Part shown: piece by piece, positions 1-12,200 of the stretch
How the letters are laid out: each line of letters begins with the position of its first letter
How positions within the stretch are numbered: the first letter of the stretch is position 1
Assembly: GCA_948099385.1 (NCBI GenBank)
Contig: CANUEZ040000199.1
Span: 3,730,001 to 3,794,000 of the forward strand
Length of the DNA: 64,000 nt
Source of the DNA: Fasciola hepatica
Lineage: Eukaryota; Platyhelminthes; Trematoda; Plagiorchiida; Fasciolidae
Reading direction: 5' to 3'
Position numbers and translations under genes: made by a program
The notes under the pieces: generated by a model
Seen by the model: only the letters and a program-made list of their open reading frames with translations
Databases searched by the model: none
What the model was told of the DNA's origin: nothing

Positions 1-1860
1 GAGAAGGACAAAAAATGACCACCATGAATGAAACCCCCACCAGTAAAGATAGGGAGTGCAATTGTTGTTGCTGCATAAAACATCCTTTGAGATGAGAACT
101 TACAGTCCGATCATCTTTATCCTCATCAACTGAGTGCTCATTTGATGTCATTACATGTCATGCACTATTTATTATGCACTTTATGGGAAGTGTAGATTAG
201 TATTTGTACTTTGAACTATATTGATGCAGAAAGATGTATAAAAGAAAGAGGTTCCACATATATTAGGTGTAGATTATAGCCCACCATCTAATGCACGTCA
301 TTTATCTGAAACCATCACAATCGCGAATAGTTACCACGTGGTAGTAGTCACAACTTCTTAACTACTTTCAAAGACAGCAGGTCTTGAGGGTATCTTTCTA
401 CAACTCTGTTTCTATTCCAATTAAATTACTACTTTTAGGAAATCTAGTTGAAACTTCAATGAATAACTTATTGACCGATCTATCTGCTCGTTCATCACTT
501 AGTTGTAATTCACCATCTAAGAATTACTAAGTCGAATGATCTGCACATTGTTTAGGCTTCCACGTGGTTCGGCACAAAACATTTCTCATCATGCCTAACA
601 GACACGAAACAAAGTACACATCGTCCACAACATCTCTTACGGCGGCAATCAACTGGACCATTGATTTTATCACACTTTATCTCGATCTCAGAAGGAATAT
701 ATTACCTATGAGCTCTTAGTTTATTGTTGCTATGGAGCCCAGAGCCGTTAAGCTACACCAAAATATTTCGGCATTCGACCTCTCCGTCGAGTACTCATGT
801 TGTACATTCGGTAGACTGCACGTCTGTTGCAATCAACTGCGTCTGTATCTTATTTTCTTGATCACAGATTCTGGTGTCTGATAGGACTTCACGGTGTTGC
901 ACAAGTGAGTTCACGGTACAATGACACTGAGATGTGGATAGCCTCAGCGGATTATTCGTGCTTGCTCCGTACAAGAAGCGTACTGATGCACAGAATCACA
1001 ATTACAGTGTGTTGAAAAAATTGATACTGTCCTTTGGAATTTGCAAATTCCTACTGTTCTTGTACACACTGATTGAAACGGAATGTTCAGCTGACTGAAG
1101 GTGCCAATGTTTCAGTACATTTGCAGCAAAAATAACTAAGGGCAAACATTTTTTTAATTTCTTCGTAGATTGAGATATGGTATAGAATTAAAACAATAAA
1201 TGCAAGAAAAATTAAATTGTGAACAAAAATGTCGATCTGTGACCGAAGGCGAAATGCACTTGTTCGATTAGTTAATAACAGAATGTGATGCTTGTCGATA
1301 ATAGACGAAGCTTGTCGAAGACATTGTGACATCTAAACAATATGATGACAATAAGTGTTTTAAGGTGGATATTTTTATTTTTGCATATAAATAAAAGTAG
1401 TGCATTTCGAGTAGCATGCACGACTGCATACTAGTTCAGAACTGATAGTGGCAGCGAGTCAATAACATTAAGAACAACAATCATTCATTCTGTGATCGTC
1501 CTAGTATAAAGACAACATAGAATGATAAATTTGACAAAAGAATTTAAAAGAACTGGAAACCGGAGCACGGAAATATGTGGTGGAGTTGAGTATGTAGTCA
1601 CTCTCCGTGATGCTCATGTGAGATCTGTTTCGCCGGATGACGGGAGTTGTAGACCGGCTTCGTCCGTCCAAACTGCGACCATCTTGGATTTGTAGTAAAT
1701 ATCGTCGAAGCACACTTGGAAAAATAACGGATTTCAAATAAGTTTCGACTAGTTTTGCTACAAGTGGCAGATATTGCGTCTGCAGTTTGAGAAATCGTGT
1801 AATAATGACGCCTTTAAATTAAGCAATATGATAGTTTTATCATTGGTCGAGGCAATCATG
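1..1860. other. AT-rich stretch without a recognisable gene
   Basis: I see no conserved domain, RNA gene or retroelement motif on either strand. The open frames are short (60-80 codons) and have no clear splice context. It may be intron or intergenic sequence of the minus-strand gene(s) whose exon-like segments begin near 1.94 kb. Confidence 0.4.
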
Positions 1861-1937
1861 TGTCACAAATTCGAACGTGAATCGTTCGGCATGGATCGTG
1901 CTACAAAACGTGATTGGAGCCAGTACTTACAGTTCCA

Positions 1938-2120
1938 GTCGCCAGCGGTGAATTCTGTACACATCTTCCCGGATAGATTCTTGTTAAACGTCTGTGTTTC
2001 CTCCCATGGGAGGTTTGTTGCACTTGTGTGGTTCTTCCCATAAATGCAATTGCGATATTCAGATAGGGATATTCCAGTCCACCGGTCTGTCAAATCTCTG
2101 GTACTAAAAATGCTACTCCA
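1938..2120 (-). CDS. Candidate exon of an unidentified minus-strand gene
   Basis: A minus-strand frame is open over this segment and runs into a strong splice donor (GTAAGTACT) just below 1938, leaving one base of a codon (phase 1). An AG that could serve as acceptor lies near 2120, where TTTTTAG precedes the open frame. The product has cysteines, asparagines and tryptophans (for example NCIYGKNHTS and GKMCTEFTAGDWNC), as in an extracellular protein. No family is recognised. It could belong to the same gene as the open segment at 2295-2570 and the cadherin exon at 4916-5289, but phases and order are not proven. Chance open frame remains possible. Confidence 0.3.
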
Positions 2121-2300
2121 CTCTGGACCCACGACGAAGAAACTTTTGTCTTCGTTTTGGTGGGTTATTATCTGCGATATCATTGGGCCAAGATATATAA
2201 CAGAAATGATCGGTGAATGACGACAGTACAGTTAACGAGTGCTGTTTCGCCTCAGTAAATTTTAAAAAATAGTATTAATTGAATCGGCAGGTTGTCACTC

Positions 2301-2570
2301 ACCAAACCATGTTAAACCATTCCCGTCAACAAGACCAGTACATTTCATTCTGGGAAAGAAGAATGTGGCCAATTGCGGGACTGGATGGCAGATGATCAAT
2401 ATATCTTTCACACGAATATACGATCGATTAAATAACAGCATTGATTGTGGGAGTGTGGGTCCCCTTTCCGGTGCCAGCGTGTACGGTTTAATGCAAGGAT
2501 CTAAAAAAGGGATTGGTTCAACAAAGGACAAATGGGTGACATGCGGCGCGGATGGATCATTCAATGGCAT
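2301..2570 (-). CDS. Candidate exon, unidentified, with strong donor
   Basis: An uninterrupted minus-strand frame of about 90 codons ends at a consensus donor (TTTG followed by GTGAGTGAC). It opens with an ATG (MPLNDPSAPHVTH). The NDPSAP stretch is faintly like the ND-x-x-P linker between cadherin repeats, but too weak to assign. The end CTGLVDGNGLTWF precedes the donor. The other two minus frames carry stops, which favours this frame. Host exon is inferred from the open frame plus the donor only. Confidence 0.3.
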
Positions 2571-2774
2571 ATTATAGAAGAAAATGTTTTATTTATTTGA
2601 TACCTATCGTTTACAAATCAATTAAAAATAGTTAACATTATTGTTTCATTGTGAGTTGTCAATTTCGTCGGTGCAGTTTTACTTTCACCTTCCAATGACC
2701 AAATATCCCCAAATATTAGAAAACGTTCCTAGGGAGGATGCAAAAAGAAACACAGCTATTTGAATCTCAACAAA

Positions 2775-3014
2775 ATGATGGATGTCTCTTTTGTAATGTA
2801 TGCCATAAAGTTGGACAGAAAATTTTGTTATGTCACTTTATTCGCTGGTTTCGTAGGTATAATTCTAAGTCCGCGGGCTTGGAACGAGTGTTTAAAGACA
2901 CAGATATGTTATTTGTCTTGGTATGAATTCGATAATTTGGATGTCCAAATTATAGATGCTGTTATTCAGAAAATATCTGGAAGAGTTCAAACATGTACAA
3001 GAGTTTCGAATTAA
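2775..3014 (+). CDS. Small open frame with hydrophobic N-terminal segment, uncertain
   Basis: The frame from the ATG at 2775 encodes about 79 residues. After a short N-terminal stretch (MMDVSFVMYAIKLDRK) comes a hydrophobic run (CYVTLFAGFVGIIL), then a cysteine-containing tail (NECLKTQICYLSW). This could be a small membrane or secreted protein or a first exon, but there is no homology I recognise, and a chance frame in AT-rich DNA is quite possible. Confidence 0.15.
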   Translation: MMDVSFVMYAIKLDRKFCYVTLFAGFVGIILSPRAWNECLKTQICYLSWYEFDNLDVQIIDAVIQKISGRVQTCTRVSN

Positions 3015-3099
3015 AGCATCTATTTCCATTTTATTACTCTGATCGAGCGCAAGCACTTGTGAGTACTGGAGATTGTGGTTATCTTCCCCAAATTTTGAA

Positions 3100-4900
3100 T
3101 CACCCGTTTTGCTTCAGCCAGTTATTTTATATTGCAATAATTTACGGAGTTCCCTTTAAAATCGAATCAAGTTGAGGGAAGGGAAATGGGTATTTTTCAA
3201 ATTCATTTCGGTGACGGCAAATTCTAGGTATGGTTATGAAAACGAACCTCTTCGGTATCAAAAAATGCTCTTCCATCTGAAGTTTTCGAAATGTGGCTGG
3301 GGAACCATCTGTCCTCAAAGTCCGGTAAATTTATCCGGATGTAATTTATATCACTCGCCCTTCCTAGTAGTATGGTAAGGTGTCGTCGATAGAAAGGCGA
3401 TTTACTGGTATGCGTGGTTCCGGTTGTCGTCAGGGACACAGCTTCTGTTGTTTGATATGCGGATGTTCATGTTTGGACTTGGCAATCCGCAGTTTAACTC
3501 GGAGTGTGGTCGATCAGTTGTTTGAATTGGTCTAGTTTTAAATACGAAAGAAAATCCAAAGCCCATTCAGTAATGTGAACACAAGCTTGGTATTCTGAAA
3601 GGTGTGTGATAAACAATCATGAGACTCTCGAAAAATCATAGAAGGACATTGTTTTCTCTTACATGAATGGAAGAGGTTTATTCGAAATAATGAGCCTATG
3701 CACTGATTAGTTCGATATTATTCGATACTAGCTTTTATAATCTAATTTTCTTTTGAGTTACAAGTTGTAACCCATCCACCAGAAATGAACACAGCACAGT
3801 TTGATAAATAGATAAATTGGGAGTTCAATTCATTTGGTTGTGGATTCTCATCGAACAATGCACGAATGATGACCTCATAATTGCTTCGTCCATTTCACTT
3901 GAGTAAATGAGGGTATGGGTGTCACCAAAAGACAGTTCCAGGAAAATCATGGTAAGTAATATTTGGGGTGGACCAAAACTTTTTCTACTCAAGTTATTTC
4001 CTTTATGCCCCTCCTCTGCGATTCCAATCAACGTTTGGAAATTGAATTAACAATCAAAAAGTGTTCTATTGAATATGATGGATCATAGCTGAACGAAGAA
4101 AAGTCAGTTGAACATCAACCACCGAACACTTTTGTTCATAAATGTAAGCGCCTGTTCAATTAAATCCCATAAAATTCATCCCACAACTGCCAACATGATT
4201 CACAATGTAAATGACCACGTAAAAATTGTAGGAAAAATCAAACAGGATTATCTTTGGGAAAAATGAATAACTTTTTATTCCGGAGAATTATTGAACATTT
4301 GAAAAAAACTGTCGTATTTAGAACAGCTTTGGATGTCTTTTGGCTCGCTACCGTCAAAGATCAACCACATGATGTTATTTACTGCAGAAAATAAATATAT
4401 ACATGCATGGTTAACTACTATAAATAGTTAAAGTAGTTAAAGTGAGGAAATCTCCAACCGACCTACTGAATTCCGTTTCACTTATTTGACAAGTAGTCTG
4501 TGAAAATCTCTGAGCTAAAAATGCATCCATGGGAACGGTCATGCCAGCTTGTTTTCAGTCACACTTCTTGACAGTTGTTGAAGAACATTTACCGTGTTTT
4601 ACATTATGCTGCGCAAAATTAACCATTTTATCTAGTTAAATTGGACTAAGTTTCTTTCATCAATTCACTCTTTACTTCCTAGCAAAATTTCATTTTTAAA
4701 CTTGATTACTAAACTCATCAGATTATTCACCATTTCAGGAATCAAACGCACTTATCCAAACAGATTCGGAAACTGAAACGAGCCTTCATTTTGAATAAAC
4801 TAACTAAGTGTTTTGTCATTGATTTGACTACTTTCAACAGTAGGATAGGATTTAGGTGTGCAATGAAGCAAGCGCACGCGACATTGATTGTGAAACACGT
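3100..4900. other. Mostly non-coding; one open segment on the minus strand
   Basis: The stretch is AT-rich. The minus frame at 3224-3439 (containing INLPDFEDRWFPSH and SKTSDGRAFFDTEE) reads like protein and could be another exon of the minus-strand gene, but I find no convincing pair of splice sites. Nothing else is seen. Confidence 0.25.
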
Positions 4901-4915
4901 GATCAACTAACTCAC

Positions 4916-5289
4916 ACTTTTCAGATTGAGTAAATTGAAATTTGTCGATTTCCGGATTGCATCCCATGCATGTGAGCCAACGAAACAGACCACGTGTACG
5001 CGAACCACCGTTTCGGCCTCAAAGTGATTTGATCTATCCCCTAAGCTAGCTTTGACAGTCAAAGCCATTGACATTGTGGGCAGCATGGAGAACAATTCCA
5101 ATGTTCCGGTATTGGAATCAATCCTGAATGCGTTCTGCTCAACCCCATGATTCACAAGTAGGTACTGGATTCTACTTGAAGATTTCATCTCGTCAACTTG
5201 TAGACGGATAACAGGGATCAGACTGGGTATTTCATCTTCACAAATCGTCATATGGTATACGGGTTTTGTGAACAAAAGCGTCTCAACGA
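4916..5289 (-). CDS. Cadherin-repeat exon
   Basis: This minus-strand exon is bounded by a pyrimidine-rich acceptor (AAATCTTTAG at 5290-5299) and a donor GTGAGT at about 4915. It enters in phase 1. The product is a cadherin-type beta sandwich: an opening YHMTICEDE like the strand A Y-x-v-x-E, a middle QYLLVNHG followed by AFRIDSNTGTLEL (the F-x-I-D-x-x-T-G-x-L signature), then LTVKASLGD and ETVVRVHVV for the last strands. The calcium motifs (DRE, DxD, DxNDN) are largely missing, so calcium binding at this repeat is doubtful. Role by family: cell-surface adhesion or signalling. Upstream exons must lie at higher coordinates. A CELSR/protocadherin-type parent is possible but cannot be chosen from one repeat. 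Confidence 0.7.
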
Positions 5290-5549
5290 CTAAAGATTTA
5301 AAATAGAACAAAGCAAAAGATTTTGGAAACGGAACATGACTCAGTTTAACATCAGCAAAGGACGACTTTTCGTAATGAGGAAAGTGAAATTAGTCAGAAT
5401 TGCATGTAGTCTAAATATCATTCATCATTTGTAGTTTGGGTTACAGAATTGCTCAAGAGAGTCAAATAGCTGCTCGAAAATAATGAAATGTGGTGTGCAA
5501 ATGGATTCATTATTGATAATTAGCAAAATGATTAAAATAATTTCGATTG

Positions 5550-5806
5550 AACATACCCAACCGAGAATACTGTAGAAACAGTAAAAGTGTTACTGCATGA
5601 AATATGATCAACAACTTTCAATGATGACACCATAATTGATGGGAACCCGCCCATTAGAGAAATTTTTTCAATGCCTACCGTGCGGTGGCAGTTTTTAATT
5701 CGCCAAAATACGATAGGTTTAAAACTGAACAGCCAGTCCAAAATGTCCGGATAATTAGCCAGCCAAATGAGTGAAAATAAGCGATTGAAAAAAATCGAAG
5801 CCGTAG
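5550..5806 (-). CDS. Candidate exon, minus strand, unidentified
   Basis: A good acceptor (TTTCATTGTTTGTAG) sits at about 5807 and a donor (GTATGT) at about 5549, with one frame open between them. It contains LDWLFSFKPIVFWRIKN and FPSIMVSSLKVVDH. It lies just upstream of the cadherin exon on the same strand and could be its neighbour, but the exit phase of this frame (2) does not match the entry phase (1) of the cadherin exon. So either the frame, the boundary or the link is wrong. Confidence 0.2.
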
Positions 5807-6097
5807 CTACAAACAATGAAAGATAAATCGTAAGATGTGATACTAATGCTGATCAGTTTAGCTTGGCCGTTACACACTGATTTCTATCTAGCTGCCAAAT
5901 GACGATAACAAGTAGGTACTGAAGGAACCTTCCAAATAGATGCGAATTGAGTAAGAAAACTCTTTTTCACATGGAGGTTAGTTCTAGCCTAAAGCTATTG
6001 ATAATTTACAGCAATGAATGAAAAATGAATGGAATGGATAAATTTCAATAAATTTTTCACCATGGATGTTTCAATTGAGATAAATTCTGATTACTAA

Positions 6098-6263
6098 ATG
6101 AGATCCACCGTAAAATTGTCACAAATCTCCCAGCTATATTTCATACGGGTGTTCAAATTTGTGTCACTGTTACAGCTGACTGTAATCGGCATTCTCATGG
6201 GACAGGTCCAGCAACCTTTTCAAGTCGAATCAAGTCATATCTCTGCAGTCCGCACCCCATGCG
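6098..6263 (+). CDS. MEG-like exon 1: leader exon
   Basis: ATG at 6098 is directly preceded in frame by TAA, which sets the start. The exon encodes 55 codons plus one base and stops at a consensus donor GTGAGTA (phase 1). The hydrophobic run FVSLLQLTVIGILMG follows a basic N-terminus (MRSTVKLSQ ... IRVFK), consistent with a signal peptide or signal anchor. The remainder, QVQQPFQVESSHISAVRTPC, would be the start of the mature part. Confidence 0.5.
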
Positions 6264-9200
6264 GTGAGTATTCATTTGTCATATGAACAACCCATTTATT
6301 GAGTGAATGAAAAATCAAGGAGGCATGGCAATCAGCTTAGTTATAGCTTGATCAGGCTTGCTGGGAAGTCTGACGAGACAAGTAATAACAACATTTGTAT
6401 GATTTTAACGAGAAAGTGATTGCAACTAAGTGGTTTGGAATGATTCGGAACACGTTTGACAGGATCTTGGTAGAATACGTATCAGGCGTCTGCTAATGTT
6501 TTTCGGACAGACTCGGCAATACTGTGTTTCTGATTAGTGGGAGGAGGATATACGATGGGTATACCGCTGCACCAAGAAATAGTCGTCAGCAGTCTGAAGT
6601 TAAAGTAGAAGCATATTTGAAAGACAGTAAAATGCCAGATGCTTGCATGATAATTAGATACGTAGAGAATAAATGGAACCTCGTAGAACACTCAGTTTCA
6701 AAGTTGAGTCGGAATAAGTCCTGCCACGATAGCAAGTGAATTAGTGGCGTTTACCGAAGCAATAATATAATCAAGCTTTGGAAGAAGACAAAATTCCGCC
6801 TGCAGAAAGAACGCGGAGTAAATTTCCTCTTTCAGTATAGCTGAACGTGTCGTTGTAGTCTAAAAGAGCACCATGCAAACCTTACTTTACTTATCTAAGG
6901 ATGTCAGAATGTGATGGCATAAATAGCCATGGGCATCCACATCAAAGTTTGAAGAAAGTGGTAATCCAGCCTGTTTGATCATTCCACTTTTGTATGTAGC
7001 ATTGGTTATCATTTGCATTTGGGGCTGAAACAGAAAAATGGTCGTTTCCACAAGACGGATTACACCTTTGGTTCCAATAAGAGTCAAGTATACTTTCAGA
7101 TTACGGTAGACATAGGTCAGGGATAAAATTTATATTCTCTTTTTCGTCTAAGAAATGTGAGCAGGACATTTCCGGAAACCGCGATATGATAGGGTGCAAA
7201 ATAGGCTACACTTTATTCGCTCATGTAATGAACATATTGTGTTAGCTCTGGCTCAGATTAGTTTCAATCACTCCTAAACAATATTTCAAACTTAAAAATC
7301 TGTAGGGGAATTGAGTCGATCAATATAAATCTTATATGAAATTATTAGAAATTCAAATTTCAAGAAAACTTTCAAAAATCCTCAGTCTGCTTTAAACACC
7401 TAAAGAGCTGAAATGAGAAGTGGACATGACACAAACGAATATACAAAATTCTCTACTTTAATCAGCCTCAGAAAAGTCAATTCACTAAACGGTATATATG
7501 AAATTAGCCGCACGGGAGAATATATGGAATTGTTTGTCTGTGGCTGGAATTTACCGGAAGCTCTGATTTAGCACAACTACGAATGGTTGGCGGTTTAATT
7601 CCGCATCTCGGTGTTGTGTATTAGCCATACTGCTTAGGACATTAATAAATTTGATATAGGTATTACATAGTCTATTCCATCGTATTCAGTTGTGTGATGT
7701 TTGTCCGACTGGGAAGTGACTAATGAGGATAGTCCAGTTATTAAAACAAAAATATGTAATGCATATCCTTGGAAGAGTGCTTTTTGCTCCATCGGATATT
7801 CGCTTATTATTCACATTCGACTGGCCGTAGTACCGTAGCTCAAACAGTGGCGCATCTTCTCGGTAGGCAGAAGGTTGTCGTTTCAGTCCTGGCTGATGGC
7901 GCGGCACTTTCGGAGGCGAGGTAAACAATTTTAATTAGCTGCGGTCCGTGCTTCCATTGTAAAATATATCAATAGGGAGTAGATAGAATGACTGCACGTC
8001 ATTGTTATAAAAAGATCACATACTTTTCACGTAGCGCCTCTTATACATTGAATTACAGTATGTACAGCTGGGATTCATTCTTCTCCCAGAAACCTGGCCA
8101 TTCAAATAAACTTGGAAGTAGAACTGTTCAGCCTGAAAGATTCATTTTTGGTCAAAAAATATAATCCTAATGTTATACCAGGGATTACCAATTGATATTC
8201 AAGTTAGTGAAAACCTTGTTCGTAATATACGTAGAAAACACGGATAGAGAACAAGCTTGTTTTCGGTAACATCATCCTCGTGGCTAATATAGTTACATTT
8301 ATAGGTTAGAAATGCATAAGTTATGAACTATGTCTGTGTGCTAAAGTGTGATTGGACGGTCATCAAAATTTGTGTTTCGTAGTTAGGAAAGATATGAGTG
8401 GAATGTTGTTATTCCGTGGTTGGTAAAAAGACCAGTGAAAGAATGAACGTGGGTTTCGGCGATTATACATTTCCGGTTTAAACCAAAGGGTAAACGTTTG
8501 GGTCACACCGAATTCCAGGGTCTGTCTTGGATAGCGGCAAGGGCAGTTCGAATGTCTTAAGAAAAGGTTACTTAAAAAAACTACTGGAATAAATAATTTG
8601 ATCGCTATAGACGTTGCCGTTGCTATTTTGAACGCGTCGTCGTTTATGTTATGTTCAATGTTTTCAAGATGCGCCAGAATTGCACTGGCGATGAATTTCC
8701 TATTTCCCGTAGTAAGTCAAGTTGGTTTGTGCCCTTTGATCCCTTGTAATAGCTGCCGTGTCCTTCTACCCATATAGCTTGCCAAACATTGCCAAATAAA
8801 CGAGAAGGTTATCATGGATGAGATGAGGACAGGTAACGTGTCCTCCAGATTCGTTGAGATCACTGGTCGACCGGTGAAGTGGGCACGCAGTGTAAGAGCG
8901 GGAAAGGTGCAAGCGATTGCCTTTTCCAAGCGTCTTATTAGTAACTCCTTTGAGAGGGAGTTGAATTCGTAACTCTTTCTTCTTGACGGTCACTCAAGCT
9001 CGTCCCGTTGCTCTTTCTGCCATGTTCTTCTGAATGAAGCGCTCGGGGTATCCGAAACCCAGAAGCGCTTGCCGTACCATGACTACTTGTCCACGCACCG
9101 CCTCATCCGCGGAAATTATTAGCACACGGGCTGTAAGGGTGTGAATAACATTACGTTTATGCCCAATATATACAAAACTGGCGACATACTCGCACGAAAT

Positions 9201-12200
9201 CCCATAAGTATGATCTTGAACTCAGTCTTGTGAGATATCTTGAACAAAGTGAGTAAAGTACAGATGAGCTTGAAGTGATGCTTTGCAGTATTAACGTTGA
9301 ATTTAGGCTTGTTAAAGCCGAAATAATCTGCATGCTTATAGTTGTTAATCTACGCAAGGACACTCAAAATTGCTTAGTTGTTCGAAATCATTAAATTTAA
9401 ACGAAACCAGTGATTGCATTCAGATAATTCACGAAGCAAGTGATAAGGTCTAAGCTTCGTGATTTTCCACCCCTCCCCCCATTGTGCTCGGTTTACCCAC
9501 TAGTTGAAAAATTTGTTGTAAATTACCCGTCAACAACGAACGATGTTTCATTGATTTGGTACGATTGATCAAGGCAGCTTGCTAGTAAATCGATTGTGTT
9601 TAGCATGGGTTCTGCCTGAGCAATGTAATTGATCGCATAAGACCGTTTTGCATTTCGTACTATACATACTTGGCTGTGTGTCAACGTGCTCAACTTTTGA
9701 TAGATCGTGCATAAAGCAATAACCGCACACGTTCGTATAATCACATCTCAGTGTTATTTGCTCATTTACAGTACTTCGTGAGTCACGAATTTTGTTCTAC
9801 TATGAAACCTGTGGTTATTTTATGGGGTACTGTTTGCTTAATCAGTTTTAGTGGAACGGAAAATGCAAGTGATGTAGTTAAGTTCAGTTTCTTGTATCAA
9901 AACACAACTTTATTCCAAACTACATCCGACAAAAATTATGATATTTTCGTGTAAATACAGAGGTTTTTCCTGGGCAATGTACTTGGTGAGTTGGCCAACA
10001 CGAAATTTTATGTTGCTTGAATGCGTCTATCGCATTCTGCCATCTCCTTCTTGGTTTCCAATTTTGTATCCGTGGTGATAAGGAAATCTCTGAATTTGTT
10101 GTTATTTTACGACATGGTGTATAAAATAAAATTCTCCATACCGAAATGCGGAACCGTCAGTGAAGCACGATACAATTCATCCAGCTCCTAAATAGTGTAT
10201 CCATTTGCGAAGTGGTAGGAGACAACGACCTGAATGTATGAGTTATATCTATCAGACTGATCAGACGGTTTCGTATATGGGTTGGAAAAGGAGCTACACT
10301 TACATTGGATGTTCTGAACAATTGCAGTTTGCTCAGCGTGGATTATTCTACATTCATTTCTTCGTAGAGCGCATAGATACAAATGCTGATGTCAGCTGTC
10401 TGAATTATTCTGCAGAAATGCTCAACCATATGGTTAAAAAATGAAAAAACCTGGAATGATGGAAACGAAAGACTTCGAAATAAAAAGTAATGAAGCTTAG
10501 TTTACTTCTCAAGGATTTATTACTATTGGTTTCAGAAAGTCTCGAACAAACCAATAATCTAGATAATAAGATTATTTTTTCTTTACATGACTCACATATT
10601 GTGGCAGATTATATTTGATATTATGATACTGAAGAGTAAGAACTGGTTTGCACCGACTGACAGTGTTGGAGTGAATTTTCATAATAAATACAGCGATGTC
10701 CTTGAACAAGTTAATGGAATTGAAAATAACTTTGGATTCGCATATAAGCACTTCAATTGTTAATAAACTGCTGCAGAATTTTTCTATCCCCAGGAGCTGT
10801 AATACAACGTGAAGCAATCAGTAAGTATAGCACTTCACGTCACCCACAGGAAGGTGACGCGAAAAACGTTATTGTGTATGCATGTTTTCAAGGTGACAGT
10901 TCCCCTACTTGCACCCTACTTCATCAAATACTTTCTTGAATAATGAATATTTTTCGAACACATTATTTACGAACATTTCGATCCATTTTACTTTGCTCGA
11001 TTTTTATTCAAATATGATAACAACTACTTGTAATATGCATGGTTATGTTCGATTCTGATGAACAGTTTTCAGGTAAGCTTTTAGGTATTCCAAATCGGAA
11101 TAGGTGGAAATCAAGCGCCTCTCAGCGGAAAGCCGTATTTCACCAAAACACCAAACACGATTAGGAGTAAGTGGTGGAGATGTTGCCCTCGGTTACATGT
11201 TGATTAAAGGTGAAAAGAAATCAGTTTTCAGAGAGAAGAATCTAGTGCGCTTCAAATTAGGTAAACTTGACGAGTCAGTACTGAAATCGGTTCGGAATGT
11301 ATCAAAAAATCGATGCGCCACGAGAAATGCTGTGCTAGAATTTTATTGTTTAATAACACAGTGTAATCGAAATCGTTTGGAAGTCATCGACATTTCGGTC
11401 ACCACGGGTAATATTTTACAAGACTGTTATTAAACAATAACATTTTACCTTAAGTGAGCTTGCTTTGAAACAACACTAACACAGTCGTTGACAATTCCAT
11501 TCTGGCGAAAATGTCTGCTTTCTGGGAGTTGAACGTTTAGAAATAAATCAAAATTCGGGTTGTCATTCCGACAGTGTTCTGCAAATACTATCTGAATAAT
11601 TTTAGATCAGATATTCAATAAACTGTTTTCCATATTCGGTTTTATATTTGCACTGAAGTAGACTACTTTTCTTCAGCTAAAGAAAAATATTGTTTGGTAG
11701 TGGTGGTTATGTGCGAGTGGATTCACTGATAATAACAGGCATTCGCTTGATCAGTGATCAGTGATATTGAACTAAAGGCAAAGTAAAATTACGGGGAATA
11801 AGTAGAAAAACAACCAGTTTATTGGCCACTGAATTGCAGTTTTTTATTGTAATCTATCTTTATAGCTGGAGCGTTGCTTGAAGAGGAACCAGCGTGAACT
11901 GATGAACGACAGTCGTGTGTACACATAATGGAGGGGGGAGAGATTTACTGGGATTATTATTTACGTACACCTGTGGACACATGGACCTGCGCACCAAACG
12001 AGCACGTAACAAATGAGAAGCTTTTTTGTGAGCTGTATCAACACCACAGATTTGACCACTGTTCAAGGTAAGTTGAAACACTTTAGTGCTCATACGAATA
12101 CATCTTGAACTTTTACACACTAATTGATTGACTCCGATATTAATAACGAATGATGCTACCGTCTTATTGGTCAGTCACAATAAAGAATTCACAACAACAT

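Noticed and set aside
7870..7922. 34-nt candidate exon TCCTGG...GCGAG before GTAAAC
   Set aside because: Asymmetric phase; the segment is better explained by the tRNA-like or SINE-like sequence.
9961..9990. 25-nt candidate exon between AATACAG and GTGAGT
   Set aside because: Not a multiple of three, and the acceptor lacks a pyrimidine tract.
10797..10939. 60-codon plus-strand frame running past the 27-nt microexon
   Set aside because: It crosses the consensus donor at 10821 and has no protein features; splicing is the simpler reading.
11593..11720. Acceptor CTTTTCTTCAG followed by a 20-nt candidate exon ending at GTAGTG
   Set aside because: Length is not a multiple of three and would break the phase-1 pattern.
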